64,000 nt of DNA, from contig JAFLRO010000002.1 of NCBI GenBank assembly GCA_022511425.1, positions 1 through 64,000 on the forward strand. Reading direction: 5' to 3'. The notes under the pieces are model-generated. The model was not told the origin of the DNA and did not search any database. It saw only the letters and a list, made by a program, of their open reading frames with translations. The stretch comes from Acetatifactor sp. GTDB taxonomy: Bacteria; Bacillota; Clostridia; Lachnospirales; Lachnospiraceae. The position numbers were made by a program, and so were the translations under genes. Below are positions 47,081 through 57,886 of the stretch, piece after piece; position 1 is the first letter of the stretch, and each line of letters begins with the position of its first letter.

Positions 47081-47401
47081 ATGAAGAAATTAAAATTATT
47101 AAGGAAATCCAAATTTTTTTTATTAATGGTTATGTTAGGTGTTACACTTTGGTCGACTGTACTTGTTGCGAGTGCGGGAAAGTGTAGTCACGGCAGTGGA
47201 GGCAGTGCATTTATTGGCTATCGCACTGTTTGTATCGGCTCTATATCTGCCGGATCTCATCCCTGTCAGGTAGGAGGTGAAACTGTAGCATGTCATATAT
47301 GTGTCAATAAATATCGAACATACACACGGTGTAGCATATGTGGAGCAGATGGAGAACCCTACGAATTTGTTGGTCCATATATACATGAGTATAATCATTA
47401 A
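47081..47401 (+). CDS. Small secreted Cys-rich protein
   Basis: Signal peptide-like N-terminus (LLMVMLGVTLWSTVLVASA), then seven Cys including CHIC and CSIC pairs. Confidence 0.65.
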   Translation: MKKLKLLRKSKFFLLMVMLGVTLWSTVLVASAGKCSHGSGGSAFIGYRTVCIGSISAGSHPCQVGGETVACHICVNKYRTYTRCSICGADGEPYEFVGPYIHEYNH

Positions 47402-47416
47402 CTATTAATCAAAAAT

Positions 47417-47455
47417 GCACTACAGCAAATTATGCTGAATAATTTGCTGTAGTGC
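47417..47455 (+). other. Perfect 16-bp stem-loop upstream of the SBP lipoprotein gene
   Basis: gcactacagcaaatta-tgctgaa-taatttgctgtagtgc. Confidence 0.85.
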
Positions 47456-47472
47456 AAAACAGGAGCGGTAAT

Positions 47473-48804
47473 ATGAAGACTAAGTTAATTACAATCATAT
47501 TAATAATGGCCTGCATTCTATGTGGATGCGGTAATTCCGAAGAAGGACCGAATGGTACAACAGAGACTGAACGGGAACCGGAGCTAAATGAAAATGGAAA
47601 AGAGGAAATTCTTTTATGTAGTACCGTATTAAGTGTTACTCTTCAGGAAATGATTGTTGAGTATAATACACATAGCAGCCGCTATGAGATAGTTCCTGTA
47701 GGACCGGAAAGGGGAACTTCTGTTGACGATTATCGTACCCGGCTCCAGCTGGAACTTTCCAATGGAAAAGGGCCCGATATCCTATCTTATAGCATCTTAC
47801 AAAATTTAGAGATGAAACCTTATGCTGAAAAGGGTCTTCTCATGGATGTGACGGACTTCCTTGAGGAACAGGGAAATCTTGTGGAAGGAGCGGTGGAGTT
47901 CAACCGGGTAAATGGCAGGCTGTATGGCGTGCCGCTTTCATTTTCAATCGCTACTTTCATTACCTCAAAAAGATTAGCTGGAAGTAATGAGGTCTGGACT
48001 AAGGATACTTGTATGCAGGTAATGCAGGACAGCGGCGCTTCTGTATTTTGTGAGAGTCCTTATGGATGGCCGAAAGAGGAGAGCGGTTTATTTGTGCTGA
48101 ACATGTTGGGGGTAGGGAGAGATGGGATACAGCTTTTTGTGAACGAAGAGGAGGGAATCAGTTCCTTTGAGCAGCAAGAGTTTATTGAAATGCTGGAATT
48201 TTGTAAGACTTATTCTGACTTGATGACTGAGGCAACAACGCAAGAAAGAATAGCCTCCGGGGAGGTGGCTTATGAAATCGGAGGAATTAGCGGTTTTAAG
48301 AGTTTCTGGTATTTTGATTCATTGTTTGGAGGCAACCCCGTCTATATCGGTTATCCGAGCCCACAGGGCGGACGGTTTGAACTGAGCGTGGCAAGTTACT
48401 ATATTAATTCATCCTCATCCCATAAGGAAGGCGCTCTTGATTTCCTTAGTTTCTTAATGTCAGAGGAGCAGCAGCGAAAGATGTGTGTGGAAGATTACGT
48501 TTTTCCAGTAAACAAGGATTTATTGGAAACTATGTGGGCAGAGGCCAGTGAAGAGATAATTGATCAAAATACACGTTATATAGAAGGAGGAGTTGAGTAT
48601 AGTCCAAGACTGATGACGGATGAGGAGCAGCAGTTTTTTTGGAATATGCTGAAAAATCCGGTATATCATCAATTTGGTGGAAATGAAATCTGGGTTATTG
48701 TGGAGGAGGAAGCGAAACCCTTCTTTTATGGGGAAAAAACGGCACGGGAAGTGGCAGACATTATTGATGGAAGAGTGCAATTGTATTTGGATGAAAACAG
48801 GTAG
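47473..48804 (+). CDS. Extracellular solute-binding lipoprotein
   Basis: MKTKLITIILIMACILCGCGN lipobox; GKGPDILSYSIL...; C-terminal DGRVQLYLDENR. Confidence 0.87.
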   Translation: MKTKLITIILIMACILCGCGNSEEGPNGTTETEREPELNENGKEEILLCSTVLSVTLQEMIVEYNTHSSRYEIVPVGPERGTSVDDYRTRLQLELSNGKGPDILSYSILQNLEMKPYAEKGLLMDVTDFLEEQGNLVEGAVEFNRVNGRLYGVPLSFSIATFITSKRLAGSNEVWTKDTCMQVMQDSGASVFCESPYGWPKEESGLFVLNMLGVGRDGIQLFVNEEEGISSFEQQEFIEMLEFCKTYSDLMTEATTQERIASGEVAYEIGGISGFKSFWYFDSLFGGNPVYIGYPSPQGGRFELSVASYYINSSSSHKEGALDFLSFLMSEEQQRKMCVEDYVFPVNKDLLETMWAEASEEIIDQNTRYIEGGVEYSPRLMTDEEQQFFWNMLKNPVYHQFGGNEIWVIVEEEAKPFFYGEKTAREVADIIDGRVQLYLDENR

Positions 48805-48842
48805 ACAGTTTTCTGCGATATGTGTATATGATTGTGAACGAC

Positions 48843-48888
48843 TTACTGTAAACGACCTACCAAAATTACTGTAAACGACCTACCAAAA
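48843..48888 (+). repeat. 23-bp perfect tandem duplication
   Basis: ttactgtaaacgacctaccaaaa x2. Confidence 0.92.
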
Positions 48889-48895
48889 TTAACAC

Positions 48896-48925
48896 TTGAC
48901 AAATACCTCTCCTATGGACTATATT
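48896..48925 (+). promoter_or_regulatory. Probable promoter of the valS leader
   Basis: TTGACA (48896-48901) and TATATT (48920-48925), 18-bp spacer. Confidence 0.6.
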
Positions 48926-48947
48926 CATGCATATAAAGAAATCATAA

Positions 48948-49318
48948 AGGCTGAGACGAAGAGGAGTACGCATCACCCCTTAAAAGAGAGAGCGGCTGCC
49001 AGAGGCGCTGAAAGGCTGCTTGAAGGAAGGAATGCGGAAGGTAGCTTCCGAGCCGGAGGACCCAAAGCTTGCGTGTGATGAGCCTGTCTTATTGAATCTG
49101 CTTTATAATGAATGTTTAATGGCGGAATGATCACGGACACGATTTAATGCGCATAGGCCGTAAGCCCTCACGATTTATCCCCGTTACCGGATAGGACTTT
49201 GCAGGAAGTCTCATGAGGCAGTATTTGATTGAAAAACAATGCTGTGAATAAAGGTGGTACCGCGTTTATGACGCCCTTTGCTGATGTATCAGTACGTCAG
49301 TAAGGGGCGTTTCTTATA
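48948..49318 (+). promoter_or_regulatory. T-box riboswitch upstream of valS, probable GUG specifier
   Basis: Stem I aggct...agcct (48948-49085), AGTA motif, T-box aaggtggtaccgcg (49251-49264), terminator acgccctttgctgatg...cgtcagtaaggggcgtttctt. Confidence 0.9.
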
Positions 49319-49404
49319 CAATCGCATAATTCAGGGGATGACTGATACCACTGACGGCGCTTCCCACAATCCATACTATTGCGACAGAAAGGAGCAACTT
49401 AACT

Positions 49405-52065
49405 ATGAGCAAAGAACTGGCAAAAACCTATGATCCCAAGGGCCTGGAGGATCGAATCTACCAGAAGTGGCTGGATAAGAAATACTTCCACGCTGAAGTT
49501 GACCACTCTAAGACACCTTTCACCATTGTGATCCCGCCCCCAAACATCACGGGGCAGCTGCACATGGGTCACGCCCTGGACAATACCATGCAGGACATTC
49601 TGATCCGTTTTAAGAGAATGCAGGGCTATAACGCCCTCTGGCAGCCCGGTACTGACCATGCATCCATCGCCACCGAGGTCAGGATTATTGAAAAGCTGAA
49701 AGAAGAGGGAATCGACAAGCACGATCTGGGAAGAGAGAAATTCCTGGAGAGAGCCTGGGACTGGAAGCGTGAGTATGGCGGGCGCATCATCTCCCAGTTA
49801 AAGAAAATGGGTTCCTCCTGTGACTGGGATCGAGAGCGATTCACCATGGACGAGGGCTGCAACAAAGCCGTTACGGAAGTCTTCGTAAAGATGCATGAAA
49901 AAGGTTATATCTACAAGGGCTCCCGCATCATCAACTGGTGTCCTGTGTGCAATACTTCCATCTCTGATGCGGAAGTGGAATATCAGGAACAGGCCGGTCA
50001 TCTGTGGCATATAAAGTACCCGGTAATGAACGATGACGGAACTCCCAGCAAGACGGAATTCCTGACCTTTGCCACGACCCGTCCTGAGACCATGTTGGGT
50101 GATACAGCAGTGGCAATTCATCCCGAGGATGAACGTTACGCCCATCTGATAGGAAAGAGCGTGATGCTGCCCATCATGAATCGGGTGATTCCCGTTGTCA
50201 CCGACACCTATGTTGACAGGGAATTCGGTACCGGTGTGGTGAAGATTACTCCCGCCCATGACCCTAACGACTTTGAGGTGGGCAAGCGGCACAATCTGCC
50301 CATTGTTAATGTGATGAACGACAATGCCACTATCAATGAGAACGGTGGCAAATATGCCGGCATGGACCGCTATGAAGCCAGGAAGGCTATCGTGGAGGAG
50401 CTGGACCGCCAGGGACTGCTGGTAAAGATTGAGGATTACTCCCATAATGTCGGCACTCACGACCGCTGTAAGACCACCATTGAGCCCCTTGTGAAGGAGC
50501 AGTGGTTCGTGAAGATGGATGAGTTGATCAAGCCCGCTGTGGAGGCAGTGAAAAACGGTGAAATCAGGCTAATCCCCGAGCGGATGGAGAAAACCTACTA
50601 CAACTGGACCGACAATATCCGGGATTGGTGTATCAGCCGTCAGCTCTGGTGGGGACATAGGATTCCCGCCTACTACTGCGACGACTGCAATGAGATTATC
50701 GTTGCCAGAGAGGAACCGAAGGCATGTCCTAAATGCGGTTGTACGCACCTGACTCAGGATCCCGACACTCTGGATACATGGTTTTCCTCAGCTCTCTGGC
50801 CCTTTGAAACTTTGGGCTGGCCGGAGCAGACCGAGGATCTGAAATACTTCTATCCTACAGACGTGTTGGTGACGGGGTATGATATTATCTTCTTCTGGGT
50901 CATTCGTATGATTTTCTCCGGATATGAGCAGATGGGAGAGAAGCCCTTTAAGACTGTGTTGTTCCACGGCCTGGTGCGCGACAGTCAGGGAAGGAAAATG
51001 TCAAAATCCCTGGGTAACGGCATCGACCCTCTGGAGATCATCGACCAGTACGGTGCGGACGCACTGAGACTGACTTTGATCACAGGAAACGCTCCCGGAA
51101 ATGATATGCGCTTCTACTATGAGAGGGTGGAGAACAGCCGGAATTTTGCTAACAAGGTGTGGAATGCCTCCCGTTTTATCATGATGAACATGGACGGTAA
51201 GCAGGTGACAGAGCCTTCTACAGCGGACTTGCAGCCTGTTGACAAGTGGATTCTTTCCAAGCTGAATACACTGGTGAAAGATGCCACAGACAACATGGAA
51301 AATTTTGAGTTGGGTATTGCAGTCCAGAAGGTCTACGACTTTATCTGGGATGAATTCTGCGACTGGTATATTGAAATGGTAAAGCCCCGCCTGTACACTA
51401 CGGACGATGCAGCCAGCCAGAACGCGGCTCTCTGGACCTTGAAGACCGTGCTTATCGATGCGTTGAAACTGCTGCATCCCTATATGCCTTTTATCACGGA
51501 GGAGATTTTCTGTACGCTTCAAAGTGAAGAGGAATCCATCATGATCAGCAGATGGCCCGAGTACTGTGAGGACAGAAGCTTCCCGAAGGAGGAGAAGGAT
51601 ATCGAGACCATCAAGGAGGCAGTCCGCGGCATCCGGAATGTGCGCAGCGAGATGAACGTGGCGCCCAGCCGAAAGGCTGCTGTGATCGTAGTCAGTGAGA
51701 AAGAAGAAATCCTTCGGACATTCACCGAAGGTAAGCTGTTCTTTGCATCCTTAGCTTATGCCAGCGATGTCACCATGCAGAAGGATAAATCAGGCATTGC
51801 CCAGGATGCGGTTTCCGTGGTAATCCCCGGCGCTACCCTGTACATTCCATTCGCAGAGCTGGTGGATATCGCCCAAGAGATCGAGCGCCTGACCAAGGAG
51901 CAGAAGCGGCTGGAAGGGGAGCTGAAGCGGGTGAATGGCATGCTCTCCAACGAGAAATTCATCTCAAAGGCACCGGAAGCAAAGATTGCCGAGGAGAAGG
52001 AGAAACTGGCGAAGTACACCCAGATGATGGAGCAGGTGAATTTGCGATTGGAGCAGCTGAAGTAA
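49405..52065 (+). CDS. valS: Valyl-tRNA synthetase
   Basis: [57 protein letters not shown] (KMSKS), C-terminal coiled coil; T-box upstream. Confidence 0.97.
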   Translation: MSKELAKTYDPKGLEDRIYQKWLDKKYFHAEVDHSKTPFTIVIPPPNITGQLHMGHALDNTMQDILIRFKRMQGYNALWQPGTDHASIATEVRIIEKLKEEGIDKHDLGREKFLERAWDWKREYGGRIISQLKKMGSSCDWDRERFTMDEGCNKAVTEVFVKMHEKGYIYKGSRIINWCPVCNTSISDAEVEYQEQAGHLWHIKYPVMNDDGTPSKTEFLTFATTRPETMLGDTAVAIHPEDERYAHLIGKSVMLPIMNRVIPVVTDTYVDREFGTGVVKITPAHDPNDFEVGKRHNLPIVNVMNDNATINENGGKYAGMDRYEARKAIVEELDRQGLLVKIEDYSHNVGTHDRCKTTIEPLVKEQWFVKMDELIKPAVEAVKNGEIRLIPERMEKTYYNWTDNIRDWCISRQLWWGHRIPAYYCDDCNEIIVAREEPKACPKCGCTHLTQDPDTLDTWFSSALWPFETLGWPEQTEDLKYFYPTDVLVTGYDIIFFWVIRMIFSGYEQMGEKPFKTVLFHGLVRDSQGRKMSKSLGNGIDPLEIIDQYGADALRLTLITGNAPGNDMRFYYERVENSRNFANKVWNASRFIMMNMDGKQVTEPSTADLQPVDKWILSKLNTLVKDATDNMENFELGIAVQKVYDFIWDEFCDWYIEMVKPRLYTTDDAASQNAALWTLKTVLIDALKLLHPYMPFITEEIFCTLQSEEESIMISRWPEYCEDRSFPKEEKDIETIKEAVRGIRNVRSEMNVAPSRKAAVIVVSEKEEILRTFTEGKLFFASLAYASDVTMQKDKSGIAQDAVSVVIPGATLYIPFAELVDIAQEIERLTKEQKRLEGELKRVNGMLSNEKFISKAPEAKIAEEKEKLAKYTQMMEQVNLRLEQLK

Positions 52066-52092
52066 AGAATAATTACAGAAATACCGGAATTT

Positions 52093-52116
52093 GAGAGCGG
52101 CTGTACAGCCGCTCTC
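52093..52116 (+). terminator. Perfect palindromic hairpin after valS, probable terminator
   Basis: gagagcggctgtacagccgctctc followed by agctttt. Confidence 0.6.
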
Positions 52117-52361
52117 AGCTTTTGGGTTAATTCTAACATAAAACAACTTTTTTAGTTGGCAACATGGAACTTCTTTATGTAGTAAGACTTTTCATTTTGT
52201 CAATTGCAATTAGTACCATAATGTGCTAAGTTATAAAAGCTGATAGCGCGCAATCACATAAAACAAGTAATTCCGCATTATGCATCATGTACCCCGGAAA
52301 TTCACCATGCTTGCGGGCGAACAATTATATATAACAAGTAATCATTAACAGGAGGGAATGG

Positions 52362-54623
52362 TTGTCTATGGACAGAGGAACGAGAAAAAGGAGGGCAGGA
52401 CTTCATCTGCTGTGTGGCCTTCTGCTGTCTGTAATATTTACAGGCTGTGAGAACAACACAACAGACTCCAACGTGACTGCTGCAACAGGAAATCGGATTT
52501 ATTATAGCATCCGGGAGACAGCCGTTCCCGATCCTGATGAGGACCTGAGAAGGGAACTGGGAGAAAATACCGAGGTTCTGGAGCAGTTCGTAATTCTGGA
52601 GGGAGAGACTCTTTATCGCATCAGCCAGTGCTGGACGATTGACGAATCCTCAGAAATAGGAATGACATCACTGCGATACTGCATTCAGACACTCAGACAG
52701 CCCTATCAGAAGTGGAACAGTGAGCAAGTAGCCCATGGCAAGGGGATATTAACTGATATATTGGGCATAGGAGAAGGCGTGATAGATTTTTTGACCTACG
52801 ATCATTCGGGATATTTTGTATCACAATGGCGTGAAGGAACTGGTGAGCTGGACTTGTTCCCGGAGGAGCGACTGGAGGATACTTCAGAAAATACGAAACT
52901 TTGTAGGAACATAGAAGGAGGCTATTTTGCCTATGAGATATTCGGCAATAGCGTAATTATGTTGGATGAAGGGTTTCAGATTCAGGAGACTAGGACTCTT
53001 GGACCTGAAACACTTATTTATGGCGTGGTTCAGGAACCTGAGAATGGTGTGCTATACTGGTACGGAATGAGGAGTCAGGTGTTTGGGTTCTGGCGGATGG
53101 CAGATGGAGCCGCTATACTTTCGGAGAGCCAGTTGACAGATGGTGTGGATACGATGTCTTGTCAGGTACAGTCAACCCGGAAAGGGGATTTTTATCTTGC
53201 AGATTGTCAGCATCTTTGGCTGCTGACGGAGGGTGCGGAGCCTGTGAAACTACTTGATTTTTTGGACAGGGGGTATCTGCTGGAAGATGTGTATAGTATG
53301 ACGATAAAAGAGGATGGCGGTTTGTTGATGCTGGCAAAACTAGAGGGGAGGAATTTTCTCCTTGAATTAAAGGAGAGTGAGCGGTCGGATGATTTTCAGG
53401 ATATCGTGCTGGCAACTACTAATCTGCCAAACTCCGGATTACGTATGCTGATTTCTCACTTTAACAGGCAGAGTGACAGATACCATATTACAATACTCGA
53501 ACCTGAGAAGGACGAAGATTGGTCAGAATTTATTCAAAAGCTCCAGCTTGAGCTGGCAGCAGGACGGGGACCTGATATTTATTCCGAAGAACTGATTAAT
53601 GTAGAAGAAATGGCCCGAAATGGATATCTGCAGAGTCTGGAAGGAATCTTGGAGGATAATGAGGATTATTGGGCAGCAGCCTTGGACTGCGGGATAGTGG
53701 ATAATATCCGATATGGAATACCTGGCGAGTGTATGATATGGCTTGCAGCTTATTCACAGGACTTGACAGGCAGCAGATCGTCGTGGACGCTGCAGGAAAT
53801 GATGGATGCAGTAAGGGATTCGGATGTAAAGATGTTGCAGAGAGGTGTGGATGGATGCCGTCTTGTTGTAGTTTATGGCCTTTATGATGTCAGCAATAAG
53901 GACTATATTGATTGGGAGGCAGGAAAGAGCCACCTGTCAGAGAAGCCATTCCTGGAATTGCTTGAATTTGCAAGAGAATATGCCGATGTGGGTAAGTACA
54001 GGACAGCCGTATTTGAGGAAATGCTTAAAAAGGGTGAGATTGCGGCTGAAAATGACGGCCTTTTCGGGGTGGAGAGCTTAAGTGGTCTGAATTATCTTGA
54101 GGCTTGCTATGATGGCAGGGTGTCCGTCATAGGGTATCCCCGCGCCGAGGGAAATGGCATTTATGTGGATCCCCATATGTTTTACCTGAGCGCGGCATCT
54201 GATAAGCGAGATGGTGCAGAGGAGTTCTTCCGGTTTTTGCTGACGGAAGAGAGCCAGAGAGCCTATGCAGAGTTTCTGATGATACAGTCGTCCGATATCA
54301 GTTCTTATCCTATAGAAGCAAGATTTCCTGTTCGACTCAGCGCACTTGACAGGTTGGTAGAGGTCAAACAGGCTGAGAAGGAGACGGCATATTTAACAGA
54401 AAAATACGGTATTAGGTATCAGTCTAAGGGTTCCACGAAAGAACAGGTTGAAAGATTCCGTTTCATAATAGAAAATGCTATGCCCATTGACGCGCGGATT
54501 GAGCAAGTTGTTGATATTGTGTACGAGGAACTTGAACCATATTTTCAGGGTATCCGGACCGCCGAGGAAGCTGCAGAGATACTTCATAACAGAGTGCAGC
54601 TGTTTTTGGACGAAAGAAATTGA
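52362..54623 (+). CDS. Large extracellular solute-binding lipoprotein with an extra N-terminal domain
   Basis: LLSVIFTGCEN lipobox; SBP-like C-terminal half (GRGPDIYSEELI...), ends NRVQLFLDERN. Confidence 0.75.
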   Translation: MSMDRGTRKRRAGLHLLCGLLLSVIFTGCENNTTDSNVTAATGNRIYYSIRETAVPDPDEDLRRELGENTEVLEQFVILEGETLYRISQCWTIDESSEIGMTSLRYCIQTLRQPYQKWNSEQVAHGKGILTDILGIGEGVIDFLTYDHSGYFVSQWREGTGELDLFPEERLEDTSENTKLCRNIEGGYFAYEIFGNSVIMLDEGFQIQETRTLGPETLIYGVVQEPENGVLYWYGMRSQVFGFWRMADGAAILSESQLTDGVDTMSCQVQSTRKGDFYLADCQHLWLLTEGAEPVKLLDFLDRGYLLEDVYSMTIKEDGGLLMLAKLEGRNFLLELKESERSDDFQDIVLATTNLPNSGLRMLISHFNRQSDRYHITILEPEKDEDWSEFIQKLQLELAAGRGPDIYSEELINVEEMARNGYLQSLEGILEDNEDYWAAALDCGIVDNIRYGIPGECMIWLAAYSQDLTGSRSSWTLQEMMDAVRDSDVKMLQRGVDGCRLVVVYGLYDVSNKDYIDWEAGKSHLSEKPFLELLEFAREYADVGKYRTAVFEEMLKKGEIAAENDGLFGVESLSGLNYLEACYDGRVSVIGYPRAEGNGIYVDPHMFYLSAASDKRDGAEEFFRFLLTEESQRAYAEFLMIQSSDISSYPIEARFPVRLSALDRLVEVKQAEKETAYLTEKYGIRYQSKGSTKEQVERFRFIIENAMPIDARIEQVVDIVYEELEPYFQGIRTAEEAAEILHNRVQLFLDERN

Positions 54624-54648
54624 GTCAGTAGTGATTGATGTTATTTAT

Positions 54649-54690
54649 ATGCCTACTCAGAGGCGTAGATAGTGCCTCTGTAGTAGGCAT
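54649..54690 (+). terminator. Strong hairpin between convergent genes
   Basis: atgcctactcagaggc-gtagatagt-gcctctgtagtaggcat followed by aggtttt. Confidence 0.6.
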
Positions 54691-54721
54691 AGGTTTTGAC
54701 ATTGTCGCAACGGATGTCAGA

Positions 54722-55369
54722 TCAATACAAAGTACCCAAGTAAGGATACTGTAAGATAACAGACCACTGTTCAGGCTGAACTCGATTTACTGCATCATCG
54801 CGATTGCGATAAAATCGAAACTCGACAGCATCCGCATCCTCCGCGAACTCATGATTTTCCCAACTTGTTCTCATCTTCCCCTCAAATTTGTCAATATCTT
54901 CCCAATCCCACTGACCAAATAACTGTATATTCATAATATAATGAACACCGTAGGGTCCGTCATAATCGTAATATTCGTCAATAATTACATACCGGGGCTG
55001 CCGAAGCAGATATACAGCAATACTGCCTGAAAAGATCAGGACTATTACAAGGGCAAAGGAAAGCACCGGTATCCATCTTCTTTTAAAAAAAGAGCTTTTG
55101 GTTGGTGAAGTCGTCTGCAGAATGGATGCGTCCACATCTCCCTGCTGCAGCCGCTGCAATGTTTCTTCAGGGTGCAGGAGATCGTCACCTGTAATCTGAA
55201 ATATTTCAGCGATCCTGCCCAGTGCCTCCATGCCTGGCGTGAGCGCTCCATGTTCCCATTTACTCAGGTTGGAAGAAGAAATGTTAAGCTTCGCCGCCAG
55301 TTCCCGCTGGGTCATGTTATTTTTTCTGCGAAGTTCTGTAATCAGCTGTCCTAAATATACATTTGCCAT
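54722..55369 (-). CDS. Membrane-anchored XRE-family HTH protein
   Basis: LGQLITELRRKNNMTQRELAAKLNISSSNLSKWEHGALTPG, then a single TM and extracytoplasmic domain with SWENHEFAEDAD. Confidence 0.85.
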   Translation of the reverse strand: MANVYLGQLITELRRKNNMTQRELAAKLNISSSNLSKWEHGALTPGMEALGRIAEIFQITGDDLLHPEETLQRLQQGDVDASILQTTSPTKSSFFKRRWIPVLSFALVIVLIFSGSIAVYLLRQPRYVIIDEYYDYDGPYGVHYIMNIQLFGQWDWEDIDKFEGKMRTSWENHEFAEDADAVEFRFYRNRDDAVNRVQPEQWSVILQYPYLGTLY

Positions 55370-55612
55370 GTGGTGTCCTCTGGTACATAAAAATAGTGAT
55401 GTTTACTTTATTATTGTATAGGATTGTTGTTCATAAGGCAATTGACAAAATGGAAAACATTTTATAAATAATAAAAAATTCTATTAAGTATATATCATCA
55501 TACACTTGTTAGGGCATAGAAAATGTGTTACAATACTTAAATACGACATATTATAATAAAAATATCAAATGTGAATACACTCGCAATTATTTGTGTGAAG
55601 AGGATATACATA

Positions 55613-56236
55613 ATGGATAATGATTCTATGGGGCAGCTGATAGCCGAATTGCGCAGACAGAATGGCATGAGCCAGAAGCAATTATCGGAGAAGCTGAATA
55701 TAGATCCATCTACTCTGTGTAAGTGGGAGCGGGGTAGAAATGAGCCGGATTTTGAGTCGTTATGCCGGCTTTCGGACATATTTCATATTTCAGGTGATGC
55801 TCTTATGCATCCTGAGACAACCTTGCAACAGATTCGGAACGGTCATTATAAGGAAGGATCCGAAGTGCATGATGGCGGTGGTAAGAAAAAGTCTTTAACG
55901 ATAAAAAAGCGTTTGTTGGCAGTTTCTTTTATTCTGGCGGCGGTCTTGCTGCTTTTCGGTGGCTATCTGATATACCGATTTCAACGGCCGGGATTTGAAA
56001 TTATTGACACGCAGTATCAAATGGTTGAGTCTCAGAATGTCTATGAAATGAGTATACTGTATATTGGCAATGTAAACCTTGACGATTGTTATGCGTTTAT
56101 TGATAAATGTTTGGACAGCTGGAAGAATCATGAGTTTGCCGAAGATGCGGACTCGGTTCATATGTATTTTTATCATGACCGTGAGAAGGCGGAGAATTGG
56201 GATTGGCCTGATGACGAAATGATTTTAATGAAATAA
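55613..56236 (+). CDS. Membrane-anchored XRE-family HTH protein, paralogue of 54722-55369
   Basis: MDNDSMGQLIAELRRQNGMSQKQLSEKLNIDPSTLCKWERGRNEPD, TM, extracytoplasmic SWKNHEFAEDAD. Confidence 0.85.
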   Translation: MDNDSMGQLIAELRRQNGMSQKQLSEKLNIDPSTLCKWERGRNEPDFESLCRLSDIFHISGDALMHPETTLQQIRNGHYKEGSEVHDGGGKKKSLTIKKRLLAVSFILAAVLLLFGGYLIYRFQRPGFEIIDTQYQMVESQNVYEMSILYIGNVNLDDCYAFIDKCLDSWKNHEFAEDADSVHMYFYHDREKAENWDWPDDEMILMK

Positions 56237-56394
56237 TATTCAGATTGACGAAATGGAAATATTCTAAAATGGCTATATTTTCCATATGCTCAATTGTCAT
56301 TTGGAGAAAGCTGTGATATGTTGATTGCGTGGATACAACTGACGGGCATGAGTGTCCGATTGGTACTGTGCACCACAAAATATAAAAAGGAGTG

Positions 56395-56435
56395 CAATCA
56401 GGGTTTCCTGACAAAAATTCAGGAAATCCTGATTG
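56395..56435 (+). other. 17-bp stem-loop between SD-like sequence and lipoprotein start codon
   Basis: caatcagggtttcctga-caaaaat-tcaggaaatcctgattg, one G.U pair. Confidence 0.8.
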
Positions 56436-56445
56436 TTATAGAAAA

Positions 56446-57810
56446 ATGAAGTGTAGAAGACTAATTCTTTCTGGCCTTGCTTTATTGTATCTATCCATCC
56501 TGCTCGCAGGTTGTCAGCTTCAGGGTAAAAATGAATCTGTAGACGGTAATGGAATGGCCGATTCTGCAGCAATTGTTGACTGGAGTAATTCGATGTCAGG
56601 ACAGACGCCGGAACAGGATGATCCAGCGCGTCTTGTGATTGTTGCTAATGCGAATGACGGAGTTTTTTTGAACAGTACGTTGGTCGACTTCAACAGGGAA
56701 AATCCGCAATATTCCGTTACGCTGGAAATGGCCGAAGAAAACAGTGAGATGTTTCGAACACGAATAATGGCAGACATTATGGCTGGCGGCGGACCGGATA
56801 TTTTGTGTGTTTCTCCGGAGGATATGGAGATACTGGCGCAGGCAGGAGCGCTTGTGGATCTGGAGCAGTTAATCTCAGGGGAGACTTTGGAGATGCTTCT
56901 TCCCGGGGTGCTCCAGATGGGCAGATGTGGGGGAAGGTTTATGGGGGTTGCGCCTCAGGTAATGACAGAGACCCTTATTACGTCAGACAGTACCTGGACG
57001 GAAGACAGTTGGACGCTGGAGGATTTTCTGACGCTGGCGGAGCAGAAGGAGGGGCTGGAGGGATTACTGACGTATGGTTCAGTAGATATGTCTGAGCGCA
57101 ATGTGCTCCTTAATCTTGTGGGCAGGGATTTGGAGAATTCCCGGTTTTTGGATATGGAGAACGGGATCAGCCGTTTTGAACAAGAGGACTTTATGAGAGT
57201 TTTGGAGATCATAAAGCAATATACATCCAACAGTGCCTCGTCCTATGTAGATGGCGATAAGCGAGTCGCGGAGGGCACATATCTGGCGGAATACAGGCGT
57301 ATTTTCAGCCCTTTGGAATTTTATAATATGAACGCCGATATTGACGGAGGGGGCCATGTAGTAGGATTTCCTACAGCGTCTGGGTCCGGAAGCTATATAG
57401 GAGACAGGGGGCTTCTGGTGGTGAATGCAAAATCGGAAAAGCTGGAGTCCGTCACTGCTTTTCTGGAGTATCTGCTGTCCTTTGAGAATCAGTCGGCGCT
57501 GGAATTGGGAAGCCTGAGTGTGCGCTCGGATATGGCTGACAGGCTGGTGGTATACTTTGATGCTTTGGACAGTTATGGCTGGCAAGGTAAAACCGGCGTT
57601 CTACTCCTGGCTAGCCGTGCTGACGGTACAACTTATACGGAAGAGTACAATGACTATTTGCAGAGTTGTGTGCCTGTAAAAGATGTTTCCCCGATTTTTG
57701 AAATCATATGGGATGAAGCCCAGAGTTATTTTGCCGGGGCTAAGGATGCCCTTACTGTCACCCGTGCAATCGACAACCGTGTGCAAGTGTATCTGGATGA
57801 GAGAAAATAA
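56446..57810 (+). CDS. Extracellular solute-binding lipoprotein
   Basis: MKCRRLILSGLALLYLSILLAGCQ lipobox; GGGPDILCVSPEDME; ends NRVQVYLDERK. Confidence 0.85.
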   Translation: MKCRRLILSGLALLYLSILLAGCQLQGKNESVDGNGMADSAAIVDWSNSMSGQTPEQDDPARLVIVANANDGVFLNSTLVDFNRENPQYSVTLEMAEENSEMFRTRIMADIMAGGGPDILCVSPEDMEILAQAGALVDLEQLISGETLEMLLPGVLQMGRCGGRFMGVAPQVMTETLITSDSTWTEDSWTLEDFLTLAEQKEGLEGLLTYGSVDMSERNVLLNLVGRDLENSRFLDMENGISRFEQEDFMRVLEIIKQYTSNSASSYVDGDKRVAEGTYLAEYRRIFSPLEFYNMNADIDGGGHVVGFPTASGSGSYIGDRGLLVVNAKSEKLESVTAFLEYLLSFENQSALELGSLSVRSDMADRLVVYFDALDSYGWQGKTGVLLLASRADGTTYTEEYNDYLQSCVPVKDVSPIFEIIWDEAQSYFAGAKDALTVTRAIDNRVQVYLDERK

Positions 57811-57886
57811 AAAAGTATGACCATGTGACTCATTTACGGGAAGAAACGGGAAAAGGTCTGAATCCGTGAAATACAGGGAGGTCGAT

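Noticed and set aside
48896-49078. 60-aa ORF
   Set aside because: Lies within the valS promoter and T-box leader; structured RNA explains the sequence
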